Positions 61,494-64,000 of a stretch of 64,000 bases of DNA are shown one piece after another (the first letter of the stretch is position 1; every line of letters begins with the position of its first letter). The notes under the pieces were generated by a model. That model was not told the DNA's origin and ran no database searches. It saw only the letters and a program-made list of their open reading frames with translations. Made by a program: the position numbers and the translations under genes. Origin of the DNA: ZC4RG30 sp963777735 (GTDB taxonomy: Bacteria > Pseudomonadota > Gammaproteobacteria > Steroidobacterales > Steroidobacteraceae); NCBI GenBank assembly GCA_963777735.1, contig CAVZRQ010000008.1, positions 1,674,001-1,738,000 on the forward strand, in the 5' to 3' direction.

Positions 61494-62912
61494 TCACCAC
61501 CACTGTTCGATGGAGGCGGTGAGTTCGGTCTCGCCATTGGCCGGCACCGTGACATCCCAGGCAAAGCTGTCTGCGTCGACGCGGCGGCCTTTGATCGATT
61601 CCACGGTCACGCGGTTGAAGCGCCACAGCTCTTCCTGCCGCAGCGTCACGGTCACCGGCTCCGGACGCGCATTGCGGAAAACATAGCGCATTGAACTTTC
61701 CGAGCGGCGCGGAGAGATGCGCCGCGACGAGACCTGCGTCTGCTGGACGGACACGTCGAAAGCATCGCCGGTCTTGATCGAGAGCTCGGACCCCGCGCTG
61801 GTGTGCCCGATGCGATCCTCGCCGACAAACTGCGGCTGACCGCGCGCATCGCGCACATACACACGCACGATGCCACTCGGGAGCTGCTCGCCGAGGCCAG
61901 CAGTGCGGGAGTTGGTCAGCCGGATGCGCACCTCGGCAGAACGCGGCTCGTCATCCGAATTCAGCGTGTACGAGATGACCTCGTAGCCCTTGCTGGCCTT
62001 GACCCGATCGGCATCGATGAAACTCACCTGCTTGTTCTGGTTGTTGGCGACCGTCGTCGGCTGGGCAATGGGATAGACGTAATAATCGCCCAGGCGCGCG
62101 CGCGCCGTGGACTCCGTGCCCGCGCCCCGCAGCGTGGTGGGCTGCCGCTGGCGGTTGTAACGCTGCCACCACTGCGCTTCACCATTGACGGAATTGATGT
62201 CGCCCGCCACCAGCTGCACCTGCGCGTTGGTGAAGCTGGTGCCCGTCGTGTTTGTCAGGGTGATCCAGCCCTGCAGCGTAGCCTCGCCGGCAGCTTCATC
62301 GAACACAGCCACATAGTCGGAAGACCACGCCAGGCCGCGCGACAGATAGGCCAGGCGGATATCCGAAGCGAGCGGCTGCGCCATGTTCGCGAGCACCGAC
62401 AGCGTCGGGCTCGCGCGCAGGTTGTCGGGCACCTTGTCGAAGATCACGCGCGCCGGCACGCCGTCTTCACGCAGGATCTCGATGCGCTGCCCGATCCGCA
62501 GCACCACGCCGCCGACCGTCGACAGCACCTCGGCGTTCTCGGAAGTCTCCACCCCTGTGCCCGGGTTCGTGCGCACGATGCGCACCGTCTGCCCCACGGC
62601 TTTCTCCATCAGTTTGGAGGGCGTCAGCAGGTCGTAGTCGAAGTTCTGTTCGATGAGCTCGAGCCCGTTGGCGCCCACGCTCACCGACTGCGGAATGATC
62701 TTCGCGGAGACGCCCTTGAACTCGATGCGCTGCATGCCCTGCGGCGCACTTCCCGCGCGGATGTGCTCGACGAGCGCGAGATCATTGTTGTACACCGTGA
62801 GAGAGAGCCGTTTGTCCGGCCCATCGGACTGCACCGGCGCCTTTTCCTGCGAGGCCACGGGCAAGGCGATGCCCAGCAGCAGGAAAACCAGTATCCCTGT
62901 GGGTTTACACAT
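61494..62912 (-). CDS. DUF4139-domain exported protein (copy 1)
   Basis: 472 aa with a signal peptide (ALPVASQE). Same architecture as the following gene: LSLTVYNNDLALVEHIR, QNFDYDLLTPSKLMEKAVGQTVRIVR, LAYLSRGLAWSSDYVAVFDEAAGEATLQGWITLTNTTGTSFTNAQVQLVAGD, and a closing GETELTASIEQWW. The two proteins align over most of their length and clearly arose by duplication. AGGGAG sits six bases before ATG 62912. Molecular role unknown. Confidence 0.86.
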   Translation of the reverse strand: MCKPTGILVFLLLGIALPVASQEKAPVQSDGPDKRLSLTVYNNDLALVEHIRAGSAPQGMQRIEFKGVSAKIIPQSVSVGANGLELIEQNFDYDLLTPSKLMEKAVGQTVRIVRTNPGTGVETSENAEVLSTVGGVVLRIGQRIEILREDGVPARVIFDKVPDNLRASPTLSVLANMAQPLASDIRLAYLSRGLAWSSDYVAVFDEAAGEATLQGWITLTNTTGTSFTNAQVQLVAGDINSVNGEAQWWQRYNRQRQPTTLRGAGTESTARARLGDYYVYPIAQPTTVANNQNKQVSFIDADRVKASKGYEVISYTLNSDDEPRSAEVRIRLTNSRTAGLGEQLPSGIVRVYVRDARGQPQFVGEDRIGHTSAGSELSIKTGDAFDVSVQQTQVSSRRISPRRSESSMRYVFRNARPEPVTVTLRQEELWRFNRVTVESIKGRRVDADSFAWDVTVPANGETELTASIEQWW

Positions 62913-63015
62913 GACGAACTCCCTGCCGGTGCATTCGTGTTGTTAAGTCCAGACCGGCCTTCAGAGAGTGCCAGAAGGCCTGGCCGAAGTAACCTCTGGA
63001 ATGCAGACGTTGCAC

Positions 63016-63489
63016 TCAAGGATCTGCCTTCCCCACGCGTCGATCGCGCGCCCGCTGGGCAACGAACTCCCCCGAGAAGCGGGCGGCAACCTCTCCGTCG
63101 AACTCCACCTTCGACTGCACAGCGATGCGCGCCCTGCCCTTGCGTTGCAGGATGTGCCGGAACCGCTCCCATGCGGTCACGGATTCCAGGCTGGAATGCG
63201 CGCTGAACGCCCCGATGACCGGCCGCTCGTAATCGATGCTGTTCCGCTGGATCACCACGCTGCTGGCGACGCCCTCGGCAGTAAGGCGCAGATGCACCAG
63301 CGACCAGGCCGAAAGGATGGCGAGCGCCGACACACTGCCGCCGAAAACGGTTTCATGGTGATTGATGTTGGGCGCCAGCGGCGCATGCAGCAACACATGA
63401 TCGACATCGGCGGCGCCCACGCGCACTCCCATGGCCCGTGACAGGGGAATCTGGGCGTGCAGATAGGCTTCAAGTTCCCGCGATTGCAT
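63016..63489 (-). CDS. YiiD C-terminal-type thioesterase (hot-dog fold)
   Basis: 157 aa, cytosolic. Matches the thioesterase half of E. coli YiiD: LEAYLHAQIPLSRAMGVRV, the conserved APLAPNINHHETVFGGSVSALAILSAWSLVHLRL helix with the catalytic-region NHHETVFGGS, and IDYERPVIGAF. It lacks the N-terminal acetyltransferase half that YiiD has. It probably hydrolyses an acyl-CoA or acyl-ACP; the substrate is unknown. ATG 63489 is used. It stands alone between the DUF4139 pair and the partial gene. Confidence 0.9.
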   Translation of the reverse strand: MQSRELEAYLHAQIPLSRAMGVRVGAADVDHVLLHAPLAPNINHHETVFGGSVSALAILSAWSLVHLRLTAEGVASSVVIQRNSIDYERPVIGAFSAHSSLESVTAWERFRHILQRKGRARIAVQSKVEFDGEVAARFSGEFVAQRARDRRVGKADP

Positions 63490-63528
63490 CGTCTTTCAGT
63501 AGTTGGGCTTTAAGTATGTGGCTTGCCG

Positions 63529-64000
63529 CTAGCGCTCCGGCTGCGGGTCGAAGAACCTGCGCCGTGCGCTCCGAAGGGCGTCGTCCTTCAGCCAGCTGCT
63601 CAGCGTACGGAAGTAGTTGTCCACATACTCCCGGAATTCAGGGCGCTTCGCGCTGTAATACTGCCCCAGCCAGTACCGGTAGCAGGTGCGGAGCGACACC
63701 TCCGGCACCTGCCTCGCGCGCCGGATACCGAGCAGCACCACATAGAAGCGGAGCATCGCATCCAGATTCTCGAGCTGCGCCGCCTGTGCCGTCGTCAACG
63801 CAGGACCACCGTTCCGGTGCGCATTGGCGGCCGCCAGCGCAGGCTTGATCTGGTCGTACATCGCCTGGTCTTCCACCTCGCCCCGGCCGGCAACCACCTT
63901 GCTCTCGGCAAAGCGCGTCTCCAGCATCAGCAGCACGTCTGCCGCCCGGTCCCTGCGCTGGAAGATCCAGACGAACACTGCCCACGCACCGCCGAGCAAG
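63529..64000 (-). CDS. Partial hypothetical membrane-anchored protein
   Basis: The frame is open to the window edge, so the N-terminus is probably missing. The visible part begins within a hydrophobic segment (LLGGAWAVFVWIFQ), followed by a helical cytosolic domain of about 140 residues rich in Arg and Tyr (LRTCYRYWLGQYYSAKRPEFREYVDNYF) and ending FFDPQPER. This resembles DUF4760-type membrane-anchored proteins of unknown role, a tentative impression. It is on the same strand as the thioesterase gene, 39 bp upstream of it. Confidence 0.65.
   Translation of the reverse strand, partial: LLGGAWAVFVWIFQRRDRAADVLLMLETRFAESKVVAGRGEVEDQAMYDQIKPALAAANAHRNGGPALTTAQAAQLENLDAMLRFYVVLLGIRRARQVPEVSLRTCYRYWLGQYYSAKRPEFREYVDNYFRTLSSWLKDDALRSARRRFFDPQPER

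Noticed and set aside
1..64000. tRNA/rRNA genes, insertion sequences, integrases, attachment sites, CRISPR arrays or replication origins
   Set aside because: None was found on reading: no cloverleaf-like sequences, transposase motifs, regularly spaced repeats or DnaA-box clusters.

Overview
The window is GC-rich chromosomal DNA from a Gram-negative bacterium, most likely a gammaproteobacterium. The evidence is TonB-dependent uptake, many lipoproteins, outer-membrane barrels, a YfhM/PbpC pair and E. coli-like YqjD/YqjE, YqhA, YaiL and YiiD families. The hydrolase, DUF1592/DUF1552 and CmcJ content recalls Nevskiales/Steroidobacterales-type genomes; that placement is inference. No tRNA, rRNA, insertion sequence, prophage or CRISPR array was seen.

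Layout. 0-9.5 kb: end of a DUF1801 gene, then a minus-strand group of alpha-2-macroglobulin, PBP1C and a GGDEF cyclase. 9.5-18.2 kb: a stress and sensing region holding RidA, a BON lipoprotein, a DUF1328-YqjD-YqjE-YqjK-superoxide dismutase-like operon, two small lipoproteins, a NarL-type response regulator with a stand-alone receiver and a convergent CHASE3 kinase, a Crp/Fnr regulator and a BLUF photoreceptor. The three promoter regions of the stress genes share an 18-bp dyad, TGTAGGA-N4-TCCTACA. 18.2-28.6 kb: hydrolases, a 45-aa zinc-ribbon gene, YqhA, a MOSC protein, a MarR repressor with a clear operator, an RND efflux pair broken by three indels, beta carbonic anhydrase and a TPR protein. 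28.6-39.7 kb: YaiL-like protein, two-lobed aspartic protease, a BtuB-like receptor behind a cobalamin riboswitch, Dps, an SLC13 carrier, a double-BON protein with a strong terminator, cytochrome c', a lipoprotein and a 34-aa lysine-rich protein. 39.7-49.7 kb: DoxX-like protein, CmcJ-like oxygenase with a divergent MFS carrier, a sorbosone-dehydrogenase-like propeller, MgtC, an SDR with a signal peptide, a KpsS-like Kdo transferase coupled to an unrecognised TIM-barrel-like protein, and a formate/nitrite channel. 49.7-59.9 kb: a carboxylesterase next to a tight six-gene operon (SnoaL-like, DUF1592 di-heme, DUF1552, ankyrin, two-domain esterase, double VOC), all of whose products carry export signals. 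59.9-64 kb: two tandem DUF4139 proteins, a YiiD-type thioesterase and a partial gene.

The two most system-like observations are the shared dyad operator of the stress/two-component cluster (10.4-16.4 kb) and the wholly extracytoplasmic DUF1592/DUF1552 operon (51.5-59.9 kb). Starts were chosen from Shine-Dalgarno (SD) sequences and family alignment where possible. No database search was available, so family names rest on recognised motifs.
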